Part shown: positions 39,308-48,658 of the stretch, one piece after another
How positions within the stretch are numbered: position 1 is the first letter of the stretch
Layout of the letters: every line of letters begins with the position of its first letter
Assembly (NCBI RefSeq): GCF_020907985.1
Contig: NZ_JAJJPA010000045.1
Location: 1-55,995 of the forward strand
Reading direction: 5' to 3'
Source: Kitasatospora humi
GTDB lineage: Bacteria > Actinomycetota > Actinomycetes > Streptomycetales > Streptomycetaceae
DNA: 55,995 bases
The notes under the pieces: model-generated
The model's database searches: none
What the model was told of the DNA's origin: nothing
Seen by the model: only the letters and a program-made list of their open reading frames with translations
Translations under genes and position numbers: made by a program

Positions 39308-41275
39308 GTGGCCGGCCGTATCGAGGACTACGCCCTTATCGGGGACATGCAGACCGCCGCCCTGGTCAGCAGAGATGGCGCCGTGGACTGGCTCTGCCTG
39401 CCCCGGTTCGACTCCCCCGCCGTCTTCGCCGGCCTGCTGGGCACCGATGAACACGGGTTCTGGCGGATCGGTCCCGCGGAGGCCGCCCCGGTCGCCCCGC
39501 CCGTGAACACCGCACCGGCGCCGCGCGCGCCGTTCACCGATTCGAGTGAGCTGCGGACGGTCCCGAGCAGCGCCGCCGCCCCGGCCGTGCCCGCCGACCG
39601 CCGCCGCTACCGGGGTGACTCGCTGATCCTGGAGCAGGAGTGGGACATGCCGAAGGGCAGTGTCCGGGTGATCGACTTCATGCCGCCGCGCCACCTCGCG
39701 GAGCAGGAGCCGGTGCCGCAGATGATCCGCGTGGTGGAGGGGGTCAGCGGCACGGTGCGGATGCGGTCCGCGCTGCGGATGCGGTTCAGCTACGGCAAGG
39801 TCGTCCCCTGGGTCCACCGGGTCGAGCAGCCCGGCGGCGGCCACCGCACGGTCGCCGTGGCCGGCCCGGACTCGGTCTGGCTGGACGGCGCGGCCGAGAC
39901 CTACGGGCGCAACCTCACCACCTACGCCGACTTCACCATCGCCGCCGGCGAGCGGGTCACCTTCGCGCTCACCTGGCAGCACTCGCACCTGGCCCCGCCG
40001 GAGGCGCCCGACCCGGAGGCCTCGCTGGCGCTCACCGAGGAGTTCTGGTCGGACTGGGTCGCCCAGTGCACCTACCAGGGCCCCTACCGGGACGCCGTGG
40101 TCCGCTCGCTGATCACCTTGAAGGCGCTCACCTACGCGCCCACCGGCGGCATCGTGGCGGCCCCCACCACCTCGCTGCCCGAGGACATCGGCGGCGAGCG
40201 GAACTGGGACTACCGCTACACCTGGCTGCGGGACGCCGCGATCACCCTCTCCTCGCTGCTGCGCACCGGCTACCGCGAGGAGGCCCGGGCCTGGCGCGAG
40301 TGGCTGCTCCGCGCGGTCGCCGGCGACCCGGAGAACCTGCAGATCATGTACTCGATCACCGGCCAGCGCGAGCTCACCGAGACCCATCTGGACTGGCTGC
40401 CGGGCTACGAGAACTCGGCCCCGGTCCGGGTCGGCAACGGCGCCGCCGACCAGCTCCAACTGGACGTCTACGGCGAGGTCGTGGAGGCCCTCTACCTGGC
40501 CCAGATGACCGGCCTGTCCCGCAGCGACCACGCCCACCTGCTGCAGCTGCGGCTGATCGGCTACCTGGAGGAGCACTGGAAGGCCCCGGACGAGGGGATC
40601 TGGGAGGTCCGCGGGCCGCGCCGGCACTTCGTCCACTCCAAGGTGATGGCCTGGGTGGCGGTCGACCGCACCATCAAGCTGATCGAGCAGACCGAGACCG
40701 AGGGCCCGCTGGAGCGCTGGCGGGCGCTGCGCGACGAGATCCACGCGGACGTCTGCGAGAAGGGCTACGACCCGGAGCGCAACACCTTCACCCAGTACTA
40801 CGGCGGCACCGAGCTGGATGCCGCGCTGCTGCTGATCCCGCAGGTCGGGTTCCTGCCGCCGGACGACAAGCGGGTGATCGGCACCATCGAGGCGATCCAG
40901 CGCGAACTGGCCACCCCGGACGGCTTCGTGCTGCGCTACCCCACGCACGACGAGACGGGTGAGAACGTCGACGGCCTGTCGGGTCACGAGGGCGCGTTCC
41001 TGGCCTGCTCGTTCTGGCTGGCCGACGACCTGGCGATGATCGGCCGGGTGGGCGAGGCCCGGGAGCTGTTCGACCGGCTGCTCTCGCTGCGCAACGACCT
41101 CGGTCTGCTCGCCGAGGAGTGGGACCCGGTGACCAAGCGCCAGGTGGGGAACTTCCCGCAGGCGTTCAGCCACGTGCCGCTGATCGACACCGCGCTGCGG
41201 CTGACCGCGGTCGGCGCCGTCTACCTGGCCCCGCAGACGCAGCCCGCCGGCCGGCCGGTGCGCCAGCCGGTCTGA
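39308..41275 (+). CDS. Glycoside hydrolase family 15 protein (glucoamylase/trehalase type)
   Basis: The protein has 655 residues. The N-terminal beta-sandwich starts IEDYALIGDMQTAALVSRDGAVDWLCLPRFDSPAVFAGLLG, characteristic of bacterial GH15. The (alpha/alpha)6 catalytic part has LKALTYAPTGGIVAAPTTSLPE, NWDYRYTWLRDAAITL (catalytic acid region), QLDVYGEVVEALY and a second acid near EGAFLACSFWLADDLA. Streptomycete relatives include trehalases and glucan hydrolases; the substrate cannot be told. No signal peptide, so cytosolic. Residues ~55-95 contain an Ala/Pro-rich insert. GTG 39308 has GGAG six bases upstream. Confidence 0.92.
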   Translation: MAGRIEDYALIGDMQTAALVSRDGAVDWLCLPRFDSPAVFAGLLGTDEHGFWRIGPAEAAPVAPPVNTAPAPRAPFTDSSELRTVPSSAAAPAVPADRRRYRGDSLILEQEWDMPKGSVRVIDFMPPRHLAEQEPVPQMIRVVEGVSGTVRMRSALRMRFSYGKVVPWVHRVEQPGGGHRTVAVAGPDSVWLDGAAETYGRNLTTYADFTIAAGERVTFALTWQHSHLAPPEAPDPEASLALTEEFWSDWVAQCTYQGPYRDAVVRSLITLKALTYAPTGGIVAAPTTSLPEDIGGERNWDYRYTWLRDAAITLSSLLRTGYREEARAWREWLLRAVAGDPENLQIMYSITGQRELTETHLDWLPGYENSAPVRVGNGAADQLQLDVYGEVVEALYLAQMTGLSRSDHAHLLQLRLIGYLEEHWKAPDEGIWEVRGPRRHFVHSKVMAWVAVDRTIKLIEQTETEGPLERWRALRDEIHADVCEKGYDPERNTFTQYYGGTELDAALLLIPQVGFLPPDDKRVIGTIEAIQRELATPDGFVLRYPTHDETGENVDGLSGHEGAFLACSFWLADDLAMIGRVGEARELFDRLLSLRNDLGLLAEEWDPVTKRQVGNFPQAFSHVPLIDTALRLTAVGAVYLAPQTQPAGRPVRQPV

Positions 41276-41281
41276 GCGCCG

Positions 41282-41358
41282 GCCTGGTCCCGGCCCGCGA
41301 CCGGGCCGGGACCGAGCCGGAACCGGGCCGGGACCGGGCCAGGATCGGACCGGGACTG
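41282..41358. repeat. CCGGGACCGGGCC-type repeats between converging genes
   Basis: Short imperfect repeats of GGGCCGGGACCG/GAGCCGGAACCG fill the gap between the GH15 stop and the glycosyltransferase stop. They can fold on either strand and probably terminate both transcripts. Confidence 0.55.
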
Positions 41359-42531
41359 TCAGCCGTGCTGCACCAGCTCGTCGTAGGTGCTGAGCACCTG
41401 CGCCACGGTGGCGGCCTCGTCGGGCCAGGTGGCGGCCTGCGCCGGCCCGGCGGCGGCGAGCGCCGTGCGGCGGTCGGGGTCGGCGAGCAGCTCCCGGACG
41501 GCGGTGCCGAGCGCGGCCGGATCGCCGGCGGGCACCAGCACCGCCGCGTCCCCCACCAGCTCGGGGATCCCGCCGACCGCGGTGGCCACCAGCGGCACCC
41601 CGGCGCGCAGCGCCTCCTGGGCGACCGCCGAGCGGGCCTCCCAGCGGCTGCTGATCACCACGGCGTCGGCCGCCGTCAGCAGCTCCGGCACGTCGGTGCG
41701 GTGGCCGAGCAGCCGCACCGGGAGCTGCTCGGCGGCGATCCGCTCGCGCAGTTCGGGGGCCTGCGGCCCGTCCCCGGCGAGCAGCACCAGCGGGGTCGGC
41801 CCGGCGCCGCCGAGCAGCTCCCGGGAGGCGTCGAGGAGCTGGCCGAACCCCTTGTGCGGCACCAGCCGGCCGATCGCCAGCACCAGTGGCCGGTCGGGCT
41901 CGTTCGGACCGAGCAGCATCGCGCGGGCCGCCGTGCGGTCCAGCGTGCCGGGGGCCAGCGGCGGCGCGGCGACCGGGCCGAGCCGGGCGTCCGTCGCGCC
42001 CAGCTCGCGGGCCCGGGCCACCAAGTCCGAGGAGGCGCCCAGCACCAGGTCGGCGGCCCGGGCCACCCGCCGCTCCATCAGCCGCTGCAGGCGCCGCTCC
42101 AAGCCGGTGGCGAGCAGCGCGTGATGGGACGTCACCACCAGCGGGGTCTCCGGGCGCAGCCCGGGCAGCCGGCCCGCGGTGCGCAGCGCGAGGTCGGAGA
42201 GCAGTCCGGCCCGCAGCCCGTGGGCGTGCACCAGGTCTGCGCTGGTGAAGGCGCGGCGCAGCTCGCCGATCGCGGTGGCGTCACTGCGCCAGTCAGAGGT
42301 CGCGGTGATCTCCACCGGCTGGAAGACCGCACCGGTGCGGGAGAAGGCGAACAGCGCGTCCGAGTCCGCGGGGGCGCACAGCGTGACCTTCACACCGTGC
42401 GCCACCAGCCCCTGGGCCAGTGACCGCACATGGGCGCCGATCCCGCCGCTGCCGGCGGACAGCACCAGCACCACATGCAGCTGGCCGCCGGAAGCGCCGG
42501 CCGCGCTGCCCCGGGCGGAGGAATGCTCCAC
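41359..42531 (-). CDS. Glycosyltransferase, GT4 family
   Basis: The protein has 390 residues with two Rossmann-like halves. N-terminal VVLVLSAGSGGIGAHVRSLAQGL with ADLVHAHGLRAGLLSDL; C-terminal RPLVLAIGRLVPHKGFGQLLDA, then the E-x7-E region VISSRWEARSAVAQEALRAGVPLVATAVGGIPELVGD that binds the nucleotide-sugar. It probably transfers a sugar to a cell-surface or small-molecule acceptor; acceptor unknown. GTG 42531 has GGAG nine bases upstream. It lies 73 bp downstream of recN on the same strand. The longer open frame upstream is a recN shadow. Confidence 0.93.
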   Translation of the reverse strand: MEHSSARGSAAGASGGQLHVVLVLSAGSGGIGAHVRSLAQGLVAHGVKVTLCAPADSDALFAFSRTGAVFQPVEITATSDWRSDATAIGELRRAFTSADLVHAHGLRAGLLSDLALRTAGRLPGLRPETPLVVTSHHALLATGLERRLQRLMERRVARAADLVLGASSDLVARARELGATDARLGPVAAPPLAPGTLDRTAARAMLLGPNEPDRPLVLAIGRLVPHKGFGQLLDASRELLGGAGPTPLVLLAGDGPQAPELRERIAAEQLPVRLLGHRTDVPELLTAADAVVISSRWEARSAVAQEALRAGVPLVATAVGGIPELVGDAAVLVPAGDPAALGTAVRELLADPDRRTALAAAGPAQAATWPDEAATVAQVLSTYDELVQHG

Positions 42532-42604
42532 GTCGTCTCGCTCCGACTCGTTAGGGAACTCGCCACCGCAGTGGCCCACTACTGGGGAGAACGATAAACG
42601 GTTG

Positions 42605-44350
42605 TTAACCCTCCCTGGGCGAACGCGCGGTGGCGAGCAGCTCCTCGGCATGCGCACGGCCCAGCTCGGAGTCCTCCAGGCCGGCCAGCATCCGGGAGAG
42701 TTCGCGTACCCGCTCTTCGTCGCTGAGGGTCTTGACGCCACTGCGGGTGACGGTGCCGTCGTTGGTCTTCTCCACCACCAGGTGCCGGTCGGCGAAGGCC
42801 GCCACCTGCGGCAGGTGGGTGACCACCACCACCTGGGCGGTACGGGCCAGCTTGGCCAGCCGGCGGCCGATCTCCACCGCGGCCTTGCCGCCGACCCCCT
42901 GGTCGACCTCGTCGAAGAGGTAGGTCGGCACCGGGTCGGCACCGGCGAAGACCACCTCGACGGCGAGCATCACCCGGGAGAGCTCACCGCCCGAGGCGCC
43001 CTTGGCGATCGGCCGGGCCGGCGCGCCCGGGTGCGGGGCCAGCAGCACCTCGACCTCGTCCACGCCGTGCGGGCCGTAGGCGACGGTCCGGCCGTCAAGC
43101 TCCAGACCGTCCGGGTCATCCAGTCGAGTGAGGTCGAAGGTCACCCGGGCGTGCGGCATGGCGAGCTCGGTCAGCTCGGCGGAGACCGCGTCCGCGAACC
43201 GGCCGGCCGCGGCCTGGCGGGCCGCCGACACCTCGGCGGCCAGGGCGGCCAGTTCGGCCCGCAGGCTGGTCCGCTCGGCCTGGAGCTCCTCGATCCGGTC
43301 GTCGTCGCCTTCGAGTTCGGCCAGCCGCAGCGCGCCCTGCTCGGCCCAGGCGACCACCTCGGCAGTGCCTCCCTCGGGTGAGCCGTACTTGCGGATCAGC
43401 TGGGCGAGCACCGCCCGGCGCTCCTCGACGGCCGCCAGCCGGGCCGGGTCGGCGTCCAGGTCGTCGGCGTAGAGCGCGAGGTCGCCGGCCACGTCGGCGA
43501 GCAGGTAGCCGACCTCGGCCAGCCGGTCGGCGAGGACGGCCAGCCGCTCGTCGTGCCCGCGCACCGCGTCCAGTGCGCGGCGGGCCTGGCCGAGCAGGGT
43601 GCCGGCGTCCAGCAGGTCGGGGTCGGCCGGGTCGCCGGCCAGCGCGGCGTGCGCCAGCACGGCGGCCGAGGAGAGCGCGTCGGCGTGGCCGAGCCGCTCG
43701 GCCTCGGCCGCCAGCTCGACCTCCTCACCGGCCACCGGTTCGGCGGCGGCGATCTCCTCCAGGCCGAACCGCAGCAGATCGGCCTCCTGGATCCGCTCCC
43801 GCGCCTGGGTGGTCAGCTCGGCCAGGGTCTCGGTGACCTCGCGCAACCGCCGGTAGCCGGTCCGGTAGCGGGCCAGCGGCTCGGCCAGCGCCTGGCCGGC
43901 GTAGCGGTCCAGGGCGCCGCGCTGGCGGGCCGGGCGGAGCAGCCGCTGCTGGTCGCTCTGGCCGTGCACCGCGATCAGCTCCTCGCCGAGCTCGGCCAGC
44001 AGGCCGACCGGCACCGAGCGGCCGCCGACGTGCGCCCGGGAGCGGCCCTCGGCGGAGACGGTACGGCTGATCAGCAGGGCGCCCTCGTCCAGCTCGGCGC
44101 CGGCGTCCAGCGCCCGGGCGGCGGCCGCGGAGTCGGCGGGCAGGTCGAGCCGGCCCTCCACCACGGCGCGGTCGGCACCGCCGCGGACCAGGGCCGGGTC
44201 GGCCCGGCCGCCGAGCAGCAGGCCCAGGCTGGTCACCACCATGGTCTTGCCCGCGCCGGTCTCGCCCGTCACGACGGTCAGGCCGGGGGCCAGTTCCACC
44301 ACCGCGTCGTCGATGACGCCCAGATCCCGTATCCGCATCTCGTCCAACAC
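42605..44350 (-). CDS. recN: DNA repair protein RecN
   Basis: The protein has 581 residues, an SMC-like ATPase in double-strand break repair. Walker A in LTVVTGETGAGKTMVVTSL near the N-terminus, coiled coils in the middle, ABC signature ASGGELSRVMLAVEVV and Walker B TYLFDEVDQGVGGKAAVEIG near the C-terminus. The GTG at 44350 has AAGG nine bases upstream. The yczE-like stop lies only 10 bp ahead, so recN is now the second gene of that transcript instead of following nadK directly. Confidence 0.96.
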   Translation of the reverse strand: MLDEMRIRDLGVIDDAVVELAPGLTVVTGETGAGKTMVVTSLGLLLGGRADPALVRGGADRAVVEGRLDLPADSAAAARALDAGAELDEGALLISRTVSAEGRSRAHVGGRSVPVGLLAELGEELIAVHGQSDQQRLLRPARQRGALDRYAGQALAEPLARYRTGYRRLREVTETLAELTTQARERIQEADLLRFGLEEIAAAEPVAGEEVELAAEAERLGHADALSSAAVLAHAALAGDPADPDLLDAGTLLGQARRALDAVRGHDERLAVLADRLAEVGYLLADVAGDLALYADDLDADPARLAAVEERRAVLAQLIRKYGSPEGGTAEVVAWAEQGALRLAELEGDDDRIEELQAERTSLRAELAALAAEVSAARQAAAGRFADAVSAELTELAMPHARVTFDLTRLDDPDGLELDGRTVAYGPHGVDEVEVLLAPHPGAPARPIAKGASGGELSRVMLAVEVVFAGADPVPTYLFDEVDQGVGGKAAVEIGRRLAKLARTAQVVVVTHLPQVAAFADRHLVVEKTNDGTVTRSGVKTLSDEERVRELSRMLAGLEDSELGRAHAEELLATARSPREG

Positions 44351-44360
44351 GGAGACGACC

Positions 44361-45056
44361 TTACGAGACCCCGCCCCCGGCGCGCGACGAAGGACGACCT
44401 ATGACCGTGAAGTTCATTCGTTCCGGGCGCTCGGCGTCACCACGGGTGCTCGAAGGTGTGAACACCGCGAGGAAGTACTGGGTCAGCGGACCGATCGCCA
44501 GCGCGTAGGCGAGCGTCCCCACCCCGGCGTCACCGCCCAGCAGCACCCCGGTGAGCAGCACCGTCAGCTCGACCCCGGTGCGCAGCAGGCGCAGCGAGCG
44601 CCCGGTGCGCCGGTGCAGGCCGGTCATCAGCCCGTCGCGCGGGCCCGGGCCGAACCGGGCGCCGATGTACATCCCGCCGGCCGCGCCGTTCAGCACGATG
44701 CCGCCGACCATCAGCGCGATCCGCGCCGGCAGGCCGTGCGGGGCGGGCAGCACCGCGTCGGTGGCGTCCATCGCCACCCCGAGGACCAGCACGTTGGCGA
44801 CCGTGCCTATGCCCGGACGCTGGCGCAGCGGTATCCAGAGCAGCAGCACCACGACGCCGACCAGCAGGACCACGGTGCCGATGGACAGTCCCAGGTGGGC
44901 GGCCGCGCCCTGGTGGAAGACGCCCCACGGGGACTGGCCCAGCGAGGAACGGAACGCCATCGCCATGCTGACCCCGTAGAGCACCAACCCGGCCATCAGT
45001 TGGGACAGCCGCCGACCGAGGCCGACGGTGTCGCGGGGCAGCACGAGGATCGCCAT
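44361..45056 (-). CDS. YczE/YyaS-family membrane protein
   Basis: The protein has 231 residues with 5-6 hydrophobic segments (LSQLMAGLVLYGVSMAMAF, IGTVVLLVGVVVLLLWIPL, TVANVLVLGVAMDATDAVL, IALMVGGIVLNGAAGGMYIG, LLRTGVELTVLLTGVLLGG). Family motifs SSLGQSPWGVFHQG and IGARFGPGPRDGLMTGLHRRTG are present. It sits in the cytoplasmic membrane; function unknown. Divergent pairing with a MocR-type regulator is a known arrangement for this family and holds here (101 bp between starts). ATG 45056 has AAGGAG six bases upstream. Confidence 0.93.
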   Translation of the reverse strand: MAILVLPRDTVGLGRRLSQLMAGLVLYGVSMAMAFRSSLGQSPWGVFHQGAAAHLGLSIGTVVLLVGVVVLLLWIPLRQRPGIGTVANVLVLGVAMDATDAVLPAPHGLPARIALMVGGIVLNGAAGGMYIGARFGPGPRDGLMTGLHRRTGRSLRLLRTGVELTVLLTGVLLGGDAGVGTLAYALAIGPLTQYFLAVFTPSSTRGDAERPERMNFTVIGRPSSRAGGGVS

Positions 45057-45106
45057 CTCAACTCCTTGGATCTTGGCCCGGTGCGGGCCGCCCCGCCATC
45101 ATGAGA

Positions 45107-45151
45107 AGTCCACCTGCCCTCTTGACAGAGCCAATCCGAGCGAAGTGGACT
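45107..45151. promoter_or_regulatory. Inverted repeat AGTCCAC / GTGGACT in the yczE-mocR divergent region
   Basis: Arms at 45107-45113 and 45145-45151 are perfect complements with centres 38 bp apart, and a consensus -35 TTGACA (45122-45127) lies between. MocR regulators bind spaced repeats in their own promoters, so this is a good operator candidate. The right arm ends only seven bases before the mocR start codon, which suggests a leaderless or very short leader. Confidence 0.6.
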
Positions 45152-45157
45152 GCTTGT

Positions 45158-46666
45158 ATGAGTGAATGGCACAGCACCGTCACCCCGGCAGCGCTCGCCC
45201 GCCTGCTGCGCACCACCCAGGCGCCGACCGGTCCGAGCCACCCGGTCTACCGGGCGCTGGCCCGCCAGGTGCAGCTGCTGCTCACCGACGGCCGGCTGCC
45301 GGTCGGCACCCGGCTGCCCGCCGAACGCGAACTCGCCGCCGCCCTCTCGGTCAGCCGCACCACCATCGCCGCCGCCTACGACGCGCTGCGCGAGGCCGGC
45401 TACCTGCACAGCCGCCGCGGTTCCGGCAGCTGGACGGCGCTGCCCGAAGGCAGCCGCCCGCCCGGGGACGCCCTCTTCCCGGTGCCGCCCGAGGGTGCCG
45501 GCCAGGTGATCGACCTCGGCGCCGCCACCCCGCCGGCCCCGCAACCACTCTTCACCGAAGCCACCGCCCGGGCCGTCGAGCAGTTGCCCGCCTACGCCCA
45601 GGGCCACGGCCACTACCCCACCGGCATCCCGGCGCTGCGCGAGGCGGTGGCCGACCGGTTCACCAGGCGCGGCCTGCCCACCACCCCCGACCAGATCCTG
45701 ATCACCAGCGGTGCGATGAGCGCCCTGGTGCTACTCTTCGGCACCCTGCTGCGCCCCGGCGAACGGGTCGCGGTGGAGACCCCCAGCTACGCACACGTGC
45801 TGCAGGCGCTGCGCAACTGCGGCGCCCGGCTGGTCTCGGTGCCGCAGCGGCGCGACCATCCGCTCACCCTGCCCCGCTGGGACCTGACCGAGTGGCGCCA
45901 GGTGATGCGCGGCGCCGCCCCCCGGCTCGCCTACGTCATCCCCGACTTCCACAACCCGACCGGCACCCTGATCGACGAGCAGCAGCGCCGCGACCTGCTC
46001 GCCGCCGCCCGCTCCGCCGGCACGCTGGTGCTGGTCGACGAGACCATGGCCGAACTCGCTTGGCGGAAGCAGGCATCGGCGCTACCACGGCCGATGGCCG
46101 GGCTGGACAGGGCGGCCCAGGTGATCACCGTGGGCTCGGCCGGCAAGCTGGCCTGGGGCGGGCTGCGGGTCGGCTGGGTGCGGGCGGCTCCCGCGCTGAT
46201 CCGCCAACTCGCCACCGAGCGGCTGCACCACGACCACGGCACCGCCGTGCTGGAGCAGCTGATCTGCGCCCACCTGATCGGCGAACGGCTGCCCGAGCTG
46301 CGCGAGCTGCGCCTCGGCCAGCTGCGGACCGGCGCCGAGGCGCTGCTGCCGGCGCTGCGCGAGCGGCTGCCGCACTGGCGGTTCGCCGAACCGGCCGGCG
46401 GGATCACGCTCTGGGTCGACACCGGCGGGCTGTCCGGCACCGCCATCGCCAGGGCCGGCGAGCGCACCGGGGTGCGGGTCGCGCCCGGTGCGCTGTTCGG
46501 GCTGGACGGCGCCTTCGAGGGCTTCGTCCGGCTACCGCTGACCGTGCCGCCGGCCGCCGCCGCGGAGACCGTCGAACGGCTCGCCGCCACCGCCGAACTG
46601 GCCGCCCAGCAGGACGGCCGCGGCTGGGCCGGCACCCTCGGCAGCGCCGCCGCCCTGGCGGTCTGA
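45158..46666 (+). CDS. MocR-family PLP-dependent transcriptional regulator
   Basis: The protein has 502 residues. N-terminal GntR winged helix (PVYRALARQVQLLLTDGRLP ... RTTIAAAYDALREAGYLHSRRGSG), then a fold-type I aminotransferase domain: GHYPTGIPALREAVADRF, ILITSGAMSALVLLFGTLL, VIPDFHNPTGTL, and the PLP lysine in VGSAGKLAWGGLRVGW. It regulates transcription with PLP (or a PLP adduct) as effector; the adjacent YczE membrane protein is the likely target. ATG 45158 is chosen for the conserved start and the upstream promoter; no Shine-Dalgarno is seen. Confidence 0.94.
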   Translation: MSEWHSTVTPAALARLLRTTQAPTGPSHPVYRALARQVQLLLTDGRLPVGTRLPAERELAAALSVSRTTIAAAYDALREAGYLHSRRGSGSWTALPEGSRPPGDALFPVPPEGAGQVIDLGAATPPAPQPLFTEATARAVEQLPAYAQGHGHYPTGIPALREAVADRFTRRGLPTTPDQILITSGAMSALVLLFGTLLRPGERVAVETPSYAHVLQALRNCGARLVSVPQRRDHPLTLPRWDLTEWRQVMRGAAPRLAYVIPDFHNPTGTLIDEQQRRDLLAAARSAGTLVLVDETMAELAWRKQASALPRPMAGLDRAAQVITVGSAGKLAWGGLRVGWVRAAPALIRQLATERLHHDHGTAVLEQLICAHLIGERLPELRELRLGQLRTGAEALLPALRERLPHWRFAEPAGGITLWVDTGGLSGTAIARAGERTGVRVAPGALFGLDGAFEGFVRLPLTVPPAAAAETVERLAATAELAAQQDGRGWAGTLGSAAALAV

Positions 46667-46780
46667 CGCGGCCGGCGGTTCGGGGCGGCCGGTGGTTGGG
46701 GGCGGCCGGCGGTTCGAGGCGGTTCGAGACGGCCTCGTGGTTGGGGGGCGGCCGGGTGGTTGGGGGCGGCCCGGTGTTAT
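46667..46780. repeat. GGCGGCCGGYGGTTSGGG tandem repeat
   Basis: At least four imperfect ~18-28-bp copies of GCGGCCGG(C/T)GGTT(C/G)GGG stand in the 200-bp gap between the mocR stop and the nadK stop (46667-46866). The rest of the gap is GGCCGCC-rich and can form hairpins. No gene is seen. Confidence 0.65.
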
Positions 46781-46866
46781 GAGGCCGCCCCGGCGCCTTG
46801 AGGCTGCCTCGGGCGGTCTGCCGCGGCCTGCGGCGGCCCCGGCGGTCTGAGGCCGCCGTCAGCGGG

Positions 46867-47769
46867 TCAGTGACTGCCCGTGCGACCCCGCCAACCGGCC
46901 ACCGGCAGCGCGAACTTGGCCACCAGCCGGTCGGTGAACGGCGCCCGGTGCAGCCGGGCCAACCGCACCGGCACCTGCCCGCGCCGCACCTCCACCCTGG
47001 CCCCGGCGGGCAGCTCGAAGGAGCGCCGCCCGTCGCACCAGAGCACGCCGTGCGGGGTCTTCGGCTGCACCTCGACCGCCAGCACCGACCGCGGCGAGGT
47101 GACCAGCGGGCGGGCGAACAGCGCGTGCGCGCTGATCGGCACCATCAGCAGCGCCTCCACCTCGGGCCAGACCACCGGGCCGCCGCCGGAGAAGGCGTAG
47201 GCGGTGGAGCCGGTGGGTGTGGACAGCACCACGCCGTCGCAGCCGAAATTGGAGACCGGGCGGCCGTCCACCTCGGTGACCACCTCCAGCATCCGCTCCC
47301 GGGACGCCTTCTCCACCGAGGCCTCGTTCAGCGCCCAATCCTGGTGCATCACATCACCATTGGTGCGCACCAGGACGTCCAGCGTCATCCGCTCCTCGAC
47401 CTCGTAGGTGCGGTCCACCACCCGCTCGACCACCACGGCCAGGTCGTCGCGCTCCGCCTCGGCCAGGAAGCCCACCCGGCCCAGGTTGATGCCGAGCATC
47501 GGCAGGCCGGTGTCCCGGGCCAGCTCGGCACCGCGCAGCAGGGTGCCGTCCCCACCGGCCACCAGGATCAACTCGCAACCGTCCGCCGCACCGTGGCCGG
47601 CCGGCACCGTCTGCACCCCCTCGGGCAGATCGAGGTCGACCGCCTCGGCTTCCAGCAGCCTGATCTTCAGGCCCGCCTTCAGCAGGCCGTGGACCAGCTG
47701 CTCGACGCTGCGCAGGGCCGCCTCCCGGCCGGTGTGCGCGATCAGGAAGACCGTACGTTCCTCGCTCAA
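46867..47769 (-). CDS. nadK: NAD kinase
   Basis: The protein has 300 residues. It phosphorylates NAD to NADP. GGDGT motif in LILVAGGDGTLLRGAEL, INLGRVGFLAEAE, and the NAD-binding DGVVLSTPTGSTAYAFSGGGP are all present. The start is TTG 47769 with GGAGAGGG and AGGG ahead. It follows tlyA by 69 bp on the same strand. In mycobacteria recN comes next; here yczE/mocR intervene. Confidence 0.96.
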   Translation of the reverse strand: MSEERTVFLIAHTGREAALRSVEQLVHGLLKAGLKIRLLEAEAVDLDLPEGVQTVPAGHGAADGCELILVAGGDGTLLRGAELARDTGLPMLGINLGRVGFLAEAERDDLAVVVERVVDRTYEVEERMTLDVLVRTNGDVMHQDWALNEASVEKASRERMLEVVTEVDGRPVSNFGCDGVVLSTPTGSTAYAFSGGGPVVWPEVEALLMVPISAHALFARPLVTSPRSVLAVEVQPKTPHGVLWCDGRRSFELPAGARVEVRRGQVPVRLARLHRAPFTDRLVAKFALPVAGWRGRTGSH

Positions 47770-47838
47770 CTGCCCTACCCTCTCCCTACGTCCACCCGAG
47801 CACGCCTGCCCTGCGGCAGCCTATCGACGGCCCTCCCG

Positions 47839-48651
47839 CTAGCGGGGCCCTTCGGCCACCGCCCGGTCGGCCTCGGCCGGATCGAGCTGCGCGGCATCAC
47901 GGCGCATCCACAGGAAGTACTCGACATTACCCGAAGGACCGGGCAGCGGGCTGGCCGTTACCGCACGAACTCCCCAGCCCAACTCCCAGGCCTGACCGGC
48001 TACCTGACGGACCATCTCGGCGCGCAGCTGCGGGCTGCGGACCACGCCGCCGCTGCCCAGGCGCTCCTTGCCGATCTCGAACTGCGGCTTCACCATCAGC
48101 ACCAGGTCGGCGTCCGGGGCCGCGCAGCTCGACAGCGCGGGCAGCACCAGGCCCAGCGAGATGAACGACAGGTCGCCGACCACCAGGTCGACCGGCTCCC
48201 CGCCGATCAGCTCCGGGGTCAGCTCGCGCACATTGGTGCGGTCCATCACGACCACCCGGTCGTCGCTCTGCAGCGACCACGCGAGCTGGCCGTAGCCCAC
48301 GTCGACCGCCAGTACCTTGGCCGCGCCGGCGCGCAGCAGCACATCGGTGAAGCCGCCGGTGGAGGCTCCCGCGTCCAGCGCCCGGCGGCCCTCGACCACC
48401 AGGCCCTGCGGGATGAACGCCTGGAACGCGCCGGCCAGCTTGTGACCGCCCCGGGAGACGTAGTCCGGGTCGTTCTCGTCCTTGGCGACGACCACCGCGG
48501 CGGCGGTCTCCACCTGGGTGGCCGGCTTGGTCGCCACCGCGCCGCCCACCGTCACCCGGCCGGCGGCGATCAGCTCGCTGGCGTGCTCGCGCGAACGGGC
48601 CAGGTTGCGGCGGACCAGTTCGGCGTCGAGTCGGCGTCGTGCCACTGCCAC
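47839..48651 (-). CDS. tlyA: TlyA-type 16S/23S rRNA 2'-O-methyltransferase
   Basis: The protein has 270 residues. N-terminal S4 domain (RRRLDAELVRRNLARSREHASELIAAGRV), then a FtsJ-like methyltransferase: SRGGHKLAGAF, ALDAGASTGGFTDVLLRAGA (SAM binding) and VDLVVGDLSFISL. In mycobacteria the enzyme methylates rRNA cytidines and loss gives capreomycin resistance. GTG 48651 has AGGAG upstream; GTG 48645 is the alternative. It lies 7 bp behind the small acidic gene, in one operon with it and nadK. Confidence 0.95.
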   Translation of the reverse strand: MAVARRRLDAELVRRNLARSREHASELIAAGRVTVGGAVATKPATQVETAAAVVVAKDENDPDYVSRGGHKLAGAFQAFIPQGLVVEGRRALDAGASTGGFTDVLLRAGAAKVLAVDVGYGQLAWSLQSDDRVVVMDRTNVRELTPELIGGEPVDLVVGDLSFISLGLVLPALSSCAAPDADLVLMVKPQFEIGKERLGSGGVVRSPQLRAEMVRQVAGQAWELGWGVRAVTASPLPGPSGNVEYFLWMRRDAAQLDPAEADRAVAEGPR

Positions 48652-48658
48652 GGGTGGT

